A DNA stretch of 64,000 nucleotides from Amycolatopsis sp. WQ 127309 (GCF_023023025.1 NZ_CP095481.1:9313001-9377000), one strand, 5' to 3'; shown: positions 17,398-26,772, counted from the first letter of the stretch. Numbers and translations are program-made. Notes: generated by a model from the sequence alone, not told the origin.

Positions 17398-18404
17398 GGC
17401 GTGGACCCGGTCTCCGGGTGACGGGCGATGAGGAACCTCCGGAGGGTTTCGGCGGCCGTCGTGCACTCGTGCACGGTGGTGTCGTAGCGGCCGGTCAGGC
17501 CGGCGAGGCCGCGGTGGCTGGTGTCGCGCTGCATGCGCCGGGCCAGCGCGGCCTTTTCGTCCAGGGAACGCAACGCCGTCCACAACGCCCGCTCGAACTC
17601 GGCGTCGTGGGCGCTGAGCAGAGCTTCGGCCGACCACGCGTGCCCGATGCGGCAGCGGTACTGCCCGTGCGGCCGGCTGATTTCCAGCAACGTGCCCTGG
17701 CAGTCCGGGCAACTGTAGCCCGAGGGCGGGGTCCCATCGCCGGGCACGACCGCGTCCAGCCGGACGCCGTCGCGCGCGATCCGGTCCTCCAGCAGCAGGG
17801 TCGGCGACGGCGGGTCCACCGCGACCGCGTCCAGCGGGACGCGCACCAGCTTGTCCAGCACCTTGCCGAGCACTCCGGCCGGGTAGACGTGGTCGGTCGG
17901 CGTCCGGGCCAGCGCGTTCCCGGGCATGCCCGGGTAGAGCGCCTCCTCCGGGTCCTGGACCATCGCGAGGCCGCCGCGCTCCACCACCGAGCAGAGACCG
18001 GCGGAGCCGTCGTCGAGCGCGCCGGAGAGCACGACGCCGATCGCCGCGGGACCGGCGGCGACCGCCGCGGACCGGAGCGTGGCGTTGATGGCGGGCCGGT
18101 GGCCGTTCTCGGTCGGGCCGCGGCTGAGCATCAGGGCGTCGTCGGCGATGAGCAGGTGCCGGTCGGGCGGGGCGACGTGGATGACACCCTTGGTCAGCGG
18201 CCCGGCGTGGCGCGCGGGCACGGCGGACAGGGCGCCGGCGCGGCTCAGGATCTGGGGCAGGGCGCTCGACGCGCCGGGCGACAGGTGCATGACGGCCAGG
18301 ATCGCCGCGGGGAAGTCCGCCGGCAGGGCCTGGACCAGGGTTCGGAGGGCCTCGACGCCGCCCGCGGAGGCGCCGATCACCACGACGTCACGCCGGAAGG
18401 GCAC
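17394..18404 (-). CDS. CheB-type protein-glutamate methylesterase without receiver domain
   Basis: A 336-residue protein. The methylesterase triad is visible as Ser13 in VVIGASAGGVEAL, His40 in AVMHLSPG, and the Asp in VLSGALDDGSAG. The receiver domain of chemotactic CheB is missing. The C-terminus holds a zinc-ribbon-like segment (SCPDCQGTLLEI ... YRCRIGHAWS). The GTG at 18404 is preferred because GAGGAGGTG sits six bases upstream; the track start three codons earlier would overlap that site. First gene of the CheB / STAS-HATPase / CheR operon. Confidence 0.88.
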   Translation of the reverse strand: MPFRRDVVVIGASAGGVEALRTLVQALPADFPAAILAVMHLSPGASSALPQILSRAGALSAVPARHAGPLTKGVIHVAPPDRHLLIADDALMLSRGPTENGHRPAINATLRSAAVAAGPAAIGVVLSGALDDGSAGLCSVVERGGLAMVQDPEEALYPGMPGNALARTPTDHVYPAGVLGKVLDKLVRVPLDAVAVDPPSPTLLLEDRIARDGVRLDAVVPGDGTPPSGYSCPDCQGTLLEISRPHGQYRCRIGHAWSAEALLSAHDAEFERALWTALRSLDEKAALARRMQRDTSHRGLAGLTGRYDTTVHECTTAAETLRRFLIARHPETGSTP

Positions 18405-18712
18405 GGCGACCACCTCCTCACCCCGTCACGGTAGCCGTATCGTCCCCTTCGGGTAACCGAGACCGGCTGGTTCGTGACCGGGCGCTGAGCCGCGGTCCGG
18501 CTCCCGCGTCCACTGTGGACGGTACTGGCACGGTCGCTCGCGGCGGTCGGCCCCGGAGGTTCCCCGGCGCGGGCCGTGATTAAACATCACCCGGGCGGGG
18601 AAGATCTTGAGGGACCGAGGTCCCGGAAACGCCAGGGGGCACCGTGAGTGAACGCCGATCCATCCGAAAGTGTAGTGGTCCCCGTACCCGTTCTTCCGGG
18701 AGCCTGGATGGG
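18405..18712. other. Intergenic region with two dyads and a GTCCACTGTGGAC palindrome
   Basis: This 308-bp spacer separates the cheB operon from a divergent small gene. It contains GTCCACTGTGGAC (18508-18520), the dyad GTGAT-TAAAC-ATCAC (18576-18590) in a local AT-rich patch, and GGGACC-GA-GGTCCC (18611-18624). The patch at 18576-18610 is the likeliest promoter zone. No convincing coding sequence is present. Confidence 0.55.
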
Positions 18713-19084
18713 ATGTCAGACGGATCAGGACCCGACCGGCGGAGCACCGCCCCCACCGTGCGCTGGCGCGCGTCGATAGGCTTGACCGTCGGCGCCGACG
18801 GCCCGGTGTCGAGCATCGTCGAGTCCGACCACGGCAGCGAAGGCTCCGCCCGCGAGTGGATCGAACGAAAGCTCCCCCGGACCCGCTTCCCGGCATGGAT
18901 CCCGGCAGCCCGCCGCGCGGACGGCGTCGAACTGTTCGGCCGGGTAGCCCGCGGCCAGGTGGTGACGGGCCGCCTGCTGCCGACGTGGGAATCGGACACG
19001 GCCACCGAAATCTGGCACGCGGACCGCACGGGCGACCAGGTCCAGTGGCGCCGTTGCGCAACCCCGGCGGCAGAGGAGAACTAG
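18713..19084 (+). CDS. Hypothetical protein, about 123 residues
   Basis: A predicted cytosolic protein with a mixed alpha/beta look (TVRWRASIGLTVGADGPVSS ... AREWIERKLPRTRFPAWIP ... ELFGRVARGQVVTGRLLPTWESDTATEIWHAD). No known domain is recognised. The ATG at 18713 is chosen over GTG 18644 because codons between them lack the normal G/C third-position bias, while coding bias is clear afterwards. Its stop is directly followed by the repeat array. Confidence 0.6.
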   Translation: MSDGSGPDRRSTAPTVRWRASIGLTVGADGPVSSIVESDHGSEGSAREWIERKLPRTRFPAWIPAARRADGVELFGRVARGQVVTGRLLPTWESDTATEIWHADRTGDQVQWRRCATPAAEEN

Positions 19085-20030
19085 CGCTCCCCCGGCGCCA
19101 CGTCGGCCGCTCGGGTCGCCATGTCGGCCGGTCCCGATGCCGTGTTGGCCGCTCCCGGCACCGTGTTGGCCATTGCCGACACTGAGTTGGTCACTCCGGT
19201 CACCATGTCGGCCGCTCCCGCCCGCGTTGGCCACCCCCGAGCGCCGTGTTGGCCGCTCCGGTCACCACATTGGCCGCTCCCGGCACCGTGTCGGCCATTG
19301 CCGACACTGTGTTGGCCGCTCCCGGCACCGTGTCGGCCGCTCCCGTCCGCGTTGGCCACCCCCGAGCGCCGTGTTGGCCGCTCCGGTCACCACATTGGCC
19401 GCTCCCGGCACCGTGTTGGCCATTGCCGACACTGAGTTGGCCACTCCGGTCGCCGTGTCGGCTGGGCCGGTGCCACGCCGGGCGCCGCGTTGGCCGATCC
19501 CGGCACCGTGTCGACCACTCGGGGCGCCGTGTCGGCCCTTCCGGTCGCCATGTTGGCCACTCCGGGCGCTGCTGGCCGCTCCCGACCCCGTGTTGGCCGA
19601 TCCTGGCGCCGCGTTTGCCACTTCGAGCGCCATGCTGGCCGTGCCCGGCACCACGTCGGCCACTCGGGTCACCGTGTTAGCCATTCCGAGCGCCATGTTG
19701 GCCGTGCCCGGCACCACGTCGACCGTTCCTACCCGTGTCGGCCATTCCTGTCAGCGGTTGGCCGCTCCCGGTGCCGCGCCGGCCACTCCTATCGCCATGT
19801 TGGCCGGCTCGGTCCCCCGTCGCGCTGTCGGCCGGTCCCGTCGCAATGTCAGCCGGTCCGATGTCGTGTTGGCCCGCTCCCGTCGCCATGTCCGCCGGGC
19901 CGATGACGTGTTGGCCGCCCCCGTCGCGGTGTCGGCCGTTGGCGGGCAGCTCGGCCGTTCGTGAAAGGCCACCATGATGACCGGAGTGGCCAGCACGGCG
20001 ACCGGAACGGCCAACACGGGGACCTAGCAG
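19085..20030. repeat. Degenerate ~21-bp repeat array (core GTGTTGGCCGCTCCCGGCACC)
   Basis: About 40 imperfect units follow one another, each holding TTGGCC or TCGGCC followed by a CTCC(C)GG-type segment and an ACC/GCC-GTG junction. Most units are 21 bp, but several are 18-22 bp, so no reading frame is kept and none of the long frames through it is credible. A block of about 85 bp starting at 19226 recurs almost exactly at 19351. From about 19970 to 20028 the units run in the opposite orientation (GGCCAACACGG type). Pieces of the same family occur at 60453 and 60720. Function unknown. Confidence 0.85.
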
Positions 20031-20047
20031 GCCCGCCGGTCGTCGCC

Positions 20048-21640
20048 TCAGTCGTAGATCGCTCGGTGAGCCGCTCGGATCAGGGCCGCGTAGCCGCCGC
20101 CCAGTTTGCCCGCTCGGGTCAGGGCCGCGCGGGCTGCGTTGGCTCCGGGGCCGCCGTGGACTGCTCCGCCCGGGTGGGCCGATGCGCCCGCCAGGTACAG
20201 GTGGTCCACCGGGGTGTCCGCGCGGCCCGTGCCCGGGACCGGGCGGAAGAACAGCTGCTGGTGGATCGCCGTCGTGCCGCCGTTGATCGCTCCGCCCACC
20301 AGGCCCGGGTTGTGCTCCGCCAGCTCCGCCGGGCCCTGGACGTAGCGGTTCTTGATCAGGCCCGCGAACCCCGGCGCGTGGGCCTCGACCGTCTCCTCGA
20401 TCCGCTTGACCCGCCGCTCCAGCGCGCCGCGGCCGGCCATCGAGCCGCGCGGGACGTGCGTGTACGCCCACGCCGCCTCGGTGCCCGCCGGTGAACGGTC
20501 CGGGTCGGTCGTCGTCATCTGGCCGAACAGCAAGAACGGGCGGCGCGGCATCCGGCCGCGGGCCAGCTCGTTGCCGAACGCCGAAAGGCCGTCCAGGTCC
20601 GTACCGAGGTGGACCGTGCCCGCGCCGCGCGCGCCCTCGGCCGTCCACGGCACCGGGCCCGACAGCGCCCAGTTCACCTTCACCGTCGCGCTGTCCCACT
20701 CGAACCGGCGCAGGTCGTCGACCAGCCGGGACGGCAGCCACTCCGCGCCGACCAGCTCGCCGTACAGGATCGGCGCCGGGACGTCGGCGAGCACCGCGCG
20801 GTGCGCCCGGACCGGGTCGCCCGCGGCGTCGCGGACGCCCAGCGCCCGCCCGCCGGCGACGATGACCTCGCGCACCGGACGTCCACAGTGGACTTGCCCG
20901 CCGCGGGACTCCAGCCGGCGCACCAAAGCCGCCGTCAGCTCCCCCGCGCCGCCCGCGGGCGCCGGGAACCCGGTGTCCTGCCCGATCATCGCCAGCAGCC
21001 AGCCGAACACCGCGCTGCCCGCGTTGTCCACGGAAACGTCGCTGTGCGCGGCGTTTCCGGCCAGCAGCAGCCGCGCACCCTCCCCCGCGAACACCTCCTC
21101 GCCGAACCGGCGCGCCGGCAGCGTCAGCATCCGCGCCAGGCGCAACGCGTCGGCGGTTCCGATGCTCCGCAACAGCTTCAGCGCCGGGCGGACCGGCGGG
21201 AACGGCGCGAACAGCGCCGCCAGCAACGGTTCCCGGAGCTCCTGCCACTGCGCGGCCAACGCCCGCCACGCGTCACCGTCGCCCGGCGCGAACTCGTCGG
21301 CCGACGCCGCGGTGCGGTCGAGGTCCCGCGAGAGCACCGCGCACCGGTCGTCGGGCAGCACGTGCGCGAGCACGTCCGGGGCGTGCCGCCACCGCAGGCC
21401 GTGCTCTTCGAGCCCGAGGCCGCGGATCGCCGGCGACACCGCGCCCAGCGGGTAGAACGAGCTGAACAGGTCGACGTGGAAGCCGGGTTCGGTGACTTCG
21501 GCGGTCTGGACCGCGCCGCCCGGCCGGTCCGTCGCCTCCAGGACCAGCACCGACCAACCGGCGTCGGCCAGCATGTTGGCCGCGACCAGGCCGTTGTGCC
21601 CGGCGCCGATCACCACCGCGTCGGCGGCTTCCGTGCTCAC
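20048..21640 (-). CDS. FAD-dependent oxidoreductase, phytoene-desaturase/PYROXD2-like
   Basis: A 530-residue flavoprotein. The N-terminal FAD loop VVIGAGHNGLVAANMLADAGWSVLVLEA with RPGG follows the CrtI/amine-oxidase superfamily pattern. The C-terminal motif YLAGASAHPGGAVHGGPGANAA closes the FAD site and is typical of PYROXD2-like bacterial proteins. It lacks neighbouring carotenoid genes, so a role in carotenogenesis is doubtful. The start is GTG 21640. The gene ends 18 bp from the repeat array. Confidence 0.88.
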   Translation of the reverse strand: MSTEAADAVVIGAGHNGLVAANMLADAGWSVLVLEATDRPGGAVQTAEVTEPGFHVDLFSSFYPLGAVSPAIRGLGLEEHGLRWRHAPDVLAHVLPDDRCAVLSRDLDRTAASADEFAPGDGDAWRALAAQWQELREPLLAALFAPFPPVRPALKLLRSIGTADALRLARMLTLPARRFGEEVFAGEGARLLLAGNAAHSDVSVDNAGSAVFGWLLAMIGQDTGFPAPAGGAGELTAALVRRLESRGGQVHCGRPVREVIVAGGRALGVRDAAGDPVRAHRAVLADVPAPILYGELVGAEWLPSRLVDDLRRFEWDSATVKVNWALSGPVPWTAEGARGAGTVHLGTDLDGLSAFGNELARGRMPRRPFLLFGQMTTTDPDRSPAGTEAAWAYTHVPRGSMAGRGALERRVKRIEETVEAHAPGFAGLIKNRYVQGPAELAEHNPGLVGGAINGGTTAIHQQLFFRPVPGTGRADTPVDHLYLAGASAHPGGAVHGGPGANAARAALTRAGKLGGGYAALIRAAHRAIYD

Positions 21641-21746
21641 TGGGCCTCCCGCTGGTCACTCCTGGTCGTCCCAGGGTAGTGCGATCGGGTCCAGCCGTCA
21701 CCCGGCGGGCGCACTGTGTCCGATGTGGACAGACGAACGGGTGTCC

Positions 21747-22181
21747 TCAGGCCTGGCCTTCCGGCAGGCAGACGCTCTTCCCGGCGTAGGCGGCGAGACG
21801 CTCGTCGAAGCCGTCCGCCGCACCGGGTCTGCGGAAGTCCGGCGGGTCCGGCCGGCCCGGGTAGCCGTCCCCGTAGAGGTCGCGGACGAACTCCTCGACG
21901 GCGCACGGCGCGGGCAGCAGGTCCTCACCGAGGTAGGCCAGCACCACCACGTCCTCGCCGGTCGCCGACTCGACGGCCGCGGCCCAGCCGTCCTGCTCGT
22001 CCCACAGCAGCGCCGTCTCGTGGTCCGGGAACCGCTCGAGACGCAGTTCGAGCGCGAGGTAGGCGGTGGCGGGCACCTCGACCTCGCAGAACCACGCGGG
22101 CGCGTCGAGCTTGCTCGCGACGGCCAGCAGGTACTGCCGCAGTCCGAGCGCCGGCGCGCCGAGTCCGTCCCGTTCCGCCAT
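21747..22181 (-). CDS. DUF6292-like protein
   Basis: A 144-residue protein resembling the actinobacterial DUF6292 family: LRQYLLAVASKLDAPAWFCEVEVPATAYLALELRL, then WDEQDGWAAAVES-TGEDVVVLAYLGEDLLPAP. The family is common in Pseudonocardiaceae and has no known activity. The ATG at 22181 is used; the frame is open further upstream but without coding bias. No operon partner within 100 bp. Confidence 0.7.
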   Translation of the reverse strand: MAERDGLGAPALGLRQYLLAVASKLDAPAWFCEVEVPATAYLALELRLERFPDHETALLWDEQDGWAAAVESATGEDVVVLAYLGEDLLPAPCAVEEFVRDLYGDGYPGRPDPPDFRRPGAADGFDERLAAYAGKSVCLPEGQA

Positions 22182-22301
22182 GACACCTGCCCCATCAGTC
22201 GGTACCCCCGCCCGGTGATACCCCGCCGCCCAGCCGCTCAATCGGGTGTTCCCCGGGTGGAGCAGCACGTCACGGTGCGTCCTCTGTGGAACCGCCGAGG
22301 G

Positions 22302-22937
22302 TCACCGGGCGAGCAGCGCGAGCACCTCCTCGTCGCGCGTCTGGCGGAAATCGGCGTACCACTGGCCGACGGCGCGGAACTCCGGCGGCTCGACGACGCT
22401 GACGACGTCGTCGGCCTCGGGCAGCAGCGCGACGGCGTCCGGAGCGCACACGGGAGCGGCGAAGACCAAGGTCAGCGGCTCGCCGGCGCGCAGGTCACGC
22501 AGCGCCGCCCGGGCGGTGACGCCGGTGGCGAGCCCGTCGTCGACGAGGATGACGTCCCGGCCGGCGCAGCCGACCGGCGCCCGGTCCCCGCGGTAGCGCG
22601 CGAGCCGGCGGCGCGCCTCGGCCCGCTCGCGGTCTTCCGTCCGCGCCAGCTCACCGGCGGTGAGGTGCAGCGCCCGGAGGCTCGCGTCGGAGTAGAGGGC
22701 CGGGCCGTGGGGCGTGACCGCGCCGACGCCGTACTCCCGCCGCCCGGGCGCGCCGATCTTCCACGCGACCGCGACGTCCAGCTCGGCCCCGAGCCACCGC
22801 GCGACGACGGCCGCCACGGGCATCCCGCCCCGCGCGAGCCCGAGCACGAGCGGATCGGCCCAGGTCTGCCGCGCGAGCACCCGCGCCAGCCGGCGGCCGC
22901 CGTCCTCGCGGTTGGCGAAAACCTGCGACGAGGACAC
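22302..22937 (-). CDS. Phosphoribosyltransferase-domain protein
   Basis: A 211-residue type I PRTase. The PRPP-binding signature VILVDDGLATGVTARAAL lies near residue 120 (acidic pair DD and the TG loop). The N-terminal FANREDGGRRLARVLARQ and LVLGLARGGMPVAAVVARWLGAELDV pattern matches the stand-alone PRTase family often found beside stress or dienelactone-hydrolase genes. The acceptor base is unknown. Start GTG 22937 follows AGGAG at a spacing of five bases, directly after a hairpin. Confidence 0.88.
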   Translation of the reverse strand: MSSSQVFANREDGGRRLARVLARQTWADPLVLGLARGGMPVAAVVARWLGAELDVAVAWKIGAPGRREYGVGAVTPHGPALYSDASLRALHLTAGELARTEDRERAEARRRLARYRGDRAPVGCAGRDVILVDDGLATGVTARAALRDLRAGEPLTLVFAAPVCAPDAVALLPEADDVVSVVEPPEFRAVGQWYADFRQTRDEEVLALLAR

Positions 22938-22947
22938 GAGAACTCCT

Positions 22948-22972
22948 CTCACCCGACGACCTCTCGGGTGAG
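22948..22972 (-). promoter_or_regulatory. Hairpin abutting the PRTase ribosome-binding site
   Basis: On the minus strand CTCACCCGA, seven bases, then TCGGGTGAG form a perfect 9-bp stem, immediately followed by AGGAG and the GTG start. In the same leader, GTCTCGGC/GCCGAGAC (23001-23029) forms a second stem. Such placement could modulate translation. It could equally be part of a terminator-like remnant. Confidence 0.5.
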
Positions 22973-23089
22973 TGTCCTCCTCAGGCGGGTCTGGGGAGGA
23001 GTCTCGGCTTGCGCGGGCAACGCCGAGACGTGGAGCCATCGGCAGGCCGGACAGGTGCACGCCACGGACGAGAGCCCTGGCCAGGAGCG

Positions 23090-23118
23090 GGCCCGGGCGG
23101 AGACGATCCGCCCGGGCC
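23090..23118 (-). terminator. Intrinsic-type terminator after htpG
   Basis: The perfect 12-bp stem GGCCCGGGCGGA / TCCGCCCGGGCC with a five-base loop begins 6 bp past the htpG stop. It is very GC-rich and without a U-tract, the usual form in this lineage. Confidence 0.8.
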
Positions 23119-23124
23119 GCTGCC

Positions 23125-25047
23125 TCAGAGGGTCTTCTCCAGGCGGTTCGCCAGTAGCTTGATGAAGCGGGCCGGGTCGCCCAGTTCGCCGCCTTCGGCC
23201 AGGAGGGCCATTCCGTAGAGCAGCTCCGCTGTCTCGGCCAGGCCGGCATCTTCCGGGCGCGAAGCGTGTGCCTCGCGCAGGCCGGTGACCAGGGCGTGCT
23301 CCGGGTTGAGCTCCAGGATCCGCTTGATCGGCGGCAGCTCCTGCCCCATCGCGCGGTACATCTTCTCGAGCGTCGGGGTCAGGTCGTGGGTGTCGCCGAC
23401 GATGCAGGCGGGTGACGTCGTCAGCCGCGACGAGAGCCTGACCTCCTTGACGTCCTCGCCCAGCGACGTCCCCATCCACGACAGCAGGCCCTCGAAGTCC
23501 TTCTGCTGCTGTTCGCGCGCGACCTCGGTGGCCTTCTTGTCCTCGTCCGAGTCCAGGTCGACCTGGCCCTTGGCGATGGACTGGAACTGCTTGCCGTCGA
23601 AGCCCGGCACCGCGTCGACCCACATCTCGTCGATCGGGTCGGTGAGCACGAGCACCTCGTAGCCCTTGGCCGCGAACGCCTCCATGTGCGGCGAGTTCTC
23701 GACGGCCGACCGGGAGTCGCCGGTCATGTAGTAGACGTGCTCCTGGCCCTCCTTCATCCGCTCGACGTACTCGCGCAGCGAGGTCGGCTTCTCGGCGTCG
23801 TGCGTCGAGGGGAACGACGAGATCTCGAGGATCGCCTCGCGGTTCTCGAAGTCGTCGAGCAGGCCTTCCTTGACCGCGCGGCCGAACTCGCGCCAGAACG
23901 TGGCGTACTTCTCGGCGTCGGAAGACATCATCGACTTGACCGTCGAGAGGACCTTCTTGACCAGGCGACGGCGGATCAGCTGGATCTGGCGGTCCTGCTG
24001 CAGGATCTCCCGCGACACGTTGAGCGAGAGGTCCTGCGCGTCGACGACGCCCTTGACGAACCGCAGGTACTCGGGGACGAGCGACTCGCAGTCGTCCATG
24101 ATGAACACGCGCTTGACGTAGAGCTGCACGCCGCGCTTGCGCTCCCGCAGGAACAGGTCCATCGGCGCGTGCGAGGGCAGGAACAGCAGCGCCTGGTACT
24201 CGAACGTGCCCTCGGCCTGCAGCCGGATCGTTTCGAGCGGGTCCTGCCAGTCGTGGCTGACGTGCTTGTAGAACTCGCTGTACTCGGTCTCGGAGACCTC
24301 GCTCGACGACCGCGCCCACAGCGCCTTCATCGAGTTGACCGTCTCCACCGCCGGCTCGGCGGGCTCTTCGCCCTCGGCGGCCGGCACCGCGTCGGCGGTC
24401 ATCCGGATCGGCCAGGTGATGAAGTCGGAGTACTTCTTCACGATCTCCCGGATCTTCGCCGGGGACGTGTAGTCGTACAGCGCGTCTTCGGTGTCCTCCG
24501 GCTTGAGGTGCAGCGTGACCGCGGTGCCCTGCGGCGCGTCCTCGACCGGCTCGATCGTGTAGGTGCCTTCGCCCGCGGACTCCCAGCGGACGCCTTCGGC
24601 GCTGCCCGCGTGGCGCGTCACGAGGGTGACCTTGTCGGCGACCATGAAGCTCGCGTAGAAGCCGACGCCGAACTGGCCGATCAGGTCCTGCGACGCCGCG
24701 GCGTCCTTCGCTTCCTTGAGCTTGGCGAGGAAGTCGGCGGTGCCGGACTTCGCGATCGTGCCGATGAGGCCGACGACGTCGTCGCGGGTCATGCCGATGC
24801 CGTTGTCCCGCACCGTCAGCGTGCGCTCGGCCGGGTCCGACTCGATCGTGATGTGCAGGTCGGCGGTGTCGGCGACGAGGTCCTTGTCGCGGTACGACTC
24901 CAGCCGCAGCTTGTCGAGGGCGTCCGAAGCGTTCGACACCAGTTCTCGCAGGAACGTGTCCTTGTTCGAATAGATCGAATGGATCATCAGCTGGAGCAGC
25001 TGACGCGCCTCGGACTGGAACTCGAGCGTCTCGATCGGGGTGGTCAC
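23125..25047 (-). CDS. htpG: Molecular chaperone HtpG (Hsp90)
   Basis: A 640-residue Hsp90 homologue of normal bacterial length. The N-terminal GHKL ATPase domain has [17 protein letters not shown] (catalytic Glu and Mg-binding Asn) and VRDNGIGM. It also has [17 protein letters not shown] in the ATP lid, the middle-domain [26 protein letters not shown] with [11 protein letters not shown], and a C-terminal dimerisation domain. The GTG at 25047 ([17 protein letters not shown]) follows GGAAGGAAG. It is monocistronic with its own terminator. No HrcA CIRCE element is visible upstream. Confidence 0.97.
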
Positions 25048-25208
25048 GGGCTTCCTTCCGGGTGTCACGGCGAACGGGTGCGATCGTACCGAGGGGGTCC
25101 GACAGTCCGGGCCGTCACCCGGCCGCGCACTTTATGAACGCAATGTAGGCGGGCCGCGACAGCCGGTGTGATGCTGGCCACGCCCTGCTGCCGATCAAGG
25201 AGGATCGA

Positions 25209-26189
25209 GTGCCCGGACGCTTCCCCCGGCCCCGGTGGGCGGCCGCGTTCGCCGCGGCCTGCGCGCTGACCACCGGCTTCGCCGCACCCGCCGCGGCTGT
25301 GACCCCGTCGACCCCCTCGACCCCCTCGACCCCGTCGCACGTCGTCGACCACCCCGTCCGCACCACCGGCTGCGGCCGCCCGGCGCCCGTCCCGGCCGGC
25401 GTGACGACGACGCAGCACCTCACCTCGGGCGGCCTCGACCGCACCTACACCGTGCACCTGCCGGCGCGCTACAACCCGCGCAAGCCGTACCCGGTGCTCC
25501 TGTCGTTCCACGGGCACAAGCGCACGTCCCAGTACCAGGAGGAGCTGTCCGGTTTCTCCGCGCTGGACGCGATCTCGGTCTACCCGCAGGGCCTCGTCGG
25601 GACCGACGGCGAGACCGCCTGGACCGGCGCGCCCTACTCGGCCGCCGCGGACGACGTCCTGCTCACCAGCGACCTGATCACGAAGCTGCAGCGGACGCTG
25701 TGCGTCGACGCGAACCGCGTCTTCGCCGCCGGGAAGTCCAACGGCGGCGGGTTCGTCGGCGTGCTGGCCTGCCGCCTGGCGAGCCGGATCGCGGCGTTCG
25801 CCCCGGTGTCCGGCGCCTTCTACCCGCAGGGCGGCGCCTGCCACCCGAGCCGGCCGGTGCCGATCCTCGACTTCCACGGCACCGCCGACACGACCATCCC
25901 CTACACCGGCGTCCCGGAGAAGGGCCTGCCGCCGATCCCCGACTGGCTGGCCGCGTGGTCCACAAGGGACGGTTGCCGGTTCGGGCCGCTGTCGTGGACG
26001 CCGGTGAAGGGCGTCGTCGCGCAGAAGTGGCTCGCCTGCGACCGGCGCGGCACGGTCGAGCACTACCGCGTCGAAGGCGCGGGGCACGTCTGGCCGAGCA
26101 CGAAACCGAACCTCGACTCGGCCACGCCGACGGTCATCGACGCGACCCCGGTGATCTGGCGGTTCTTCCGGAATCACCCGTTGCACTGA
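25209..26189 (+). CDS. Secreted PHB-depolymerase/LpqC-type esterase
   Basis: A 326-residue exported alpha/beta-hydrolase. A signal peptide occupies residues 1-30 (RPRWAAAFAAACALTTGFAAPAAA). It is followed by a short TPSTPS linker. The catalytic Ser is in GKSNGGGFVG, the Asp in DFHGTADTTIPY, and the His in GAGHVWPS. LpqC/feruloyl-esterase-like members hydrolyse polyesters or plant esters outside the cell. Start GTG 25209 follows AGGAGGA. A strong terminator ends the transcript at 26245. Confidence 0.9.
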   Translation: MPGRFPRPRWAAAFAAACALTTGFAAPAAAVTPSTPSTPSTPSHVVDHPVRTTGCGRPAPVPAGVTTTQHLTSGGLDRTYTVHLPARYNPRKPYPVLLSFHGHKRTSQYQEELSGFSALDAISVYPQGLVGTDGETAWTGAPYSAAADDVLLTSDLITKLQRTLCVDANRVFAAGKSNGGGFVGVLACRLASRIAAFAPVSGAFYPQGGACHPSRPVPILDFHGTADTTIPYTGVPEKGLPPIPDWLAAWSTRDGCRFGPLSWTPVKGVVAQKWLACDRRGTVEHYRVEGAGHVWPSTKPNLDSATPTVIDATPVIWRFFRNHPLH

Positions 26190-26244
26190 AACACGATTGA
26201 CGCCTCTCGCGAAGCTCGGCGACCATGAACACGTCGCTTCGCGG

Positions 26245-26280
26245 AAAGCCGCCCGGATCACCGCGATCCGGGCGGCTTTT
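26245..26280 (+). terminator. Intrinsic terminator after the esterase
   Basis: The perfect 15-bp stem AAAGCCGCCCGGATC / GATCCGGGCGGCTTT, a five-base loop and a closing TTTT form the most canonical terminator of the window. It lies 55 bp after the esterase stop and just before the HNH gene. Confidence 0.92.
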
Positions 26281-26310
26281 CGCATCCGTTTCACCGAAAG
26301 AGGTTGCGCC

Positions 26311-26772
26311 ATGGGGGTTCTCGTCCTCAACGCCGGCTACGAGCCGCTGCACACCGTGTCCGTCCCGCACGCCATCCGGATGCTCGTGCGCGACGTCGCC
26401 GTGGTCCACGAGGCCGAAGACGGTCTCGCCTACGGGCTGTTCCCGCGCCCGAAGATCGTGCGGTTGCTGCGGTACGTCGTCATGAAGTGGCGATATACGC
26501 AGCCGCCACGCTGGTCCCGGCGTGGTGTGCTGGCACGTGACGGGCACCGCTGCGCCTACTGCGGGCAGCGCGCGACGACGATCGACCACGTGGTGCCGCT
26601 GAGCCGCGGCGGCGCGCGGACCGACTGGCTCAACACGGTCGCCGCGTGCGGCGGGACGGCGCGCAGCTGCAACGCCCGCAAGGCGGACAAGCTGCCCGCC
26701 GAAGCCGGGATGAAGCTGCGGATCACCCCGCGCGTCCCGTCGTGGGACCAGCTGCACCCGCTCAGCGCGTGA
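26311..26772 (+). CDS. HNH endonuclease family protein
   Basis: A 153-residue protein. Zn-binding and catalytic parts are visible: CAYCG (CxxC, about residue 86), TIDHVVPLSRGG (DH pair) and NTVAACGGTARSCNARKADKLPAEAG (N and the second Cys pair). The N-terminal half, VLVLNAGYEPLHTVSVPHAIRMLV, is typical of the chromosomal McrA-like HNH family of actinobacteria, which is widely conserved and not linked to restriction modules. ATG 26311 follows AAAGAGG. Confidence 0.9.
   Translation: MGVLVLNAGYEPLHTVSVPHAIRMLVRDVAVVHEAEDGLAYGLFPRPKIVRLLRYVVMKWRYTQPPRWSRRGVLARDGHRCAYCGQRATTIDHVVPLSRGGARTDWLNTVAACGGTARSCNARKADKLPAEAGMKLRITPRVPSWDQLHPLSA

Noticed and set aside
19137..19964. 275-codon frame through the repeat array (and similar frames on both strands)
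   Set aside because: Repeat units vary from 18 to 22 bp, so no frame is conserved. The translations are low-complexity and lack a ribosome site.
19085..20030. CRISPR array
   Set aside because: There is no constant repeat separated by unique spacers. Units are degenerate along their whole length and no cas gene is nearby.
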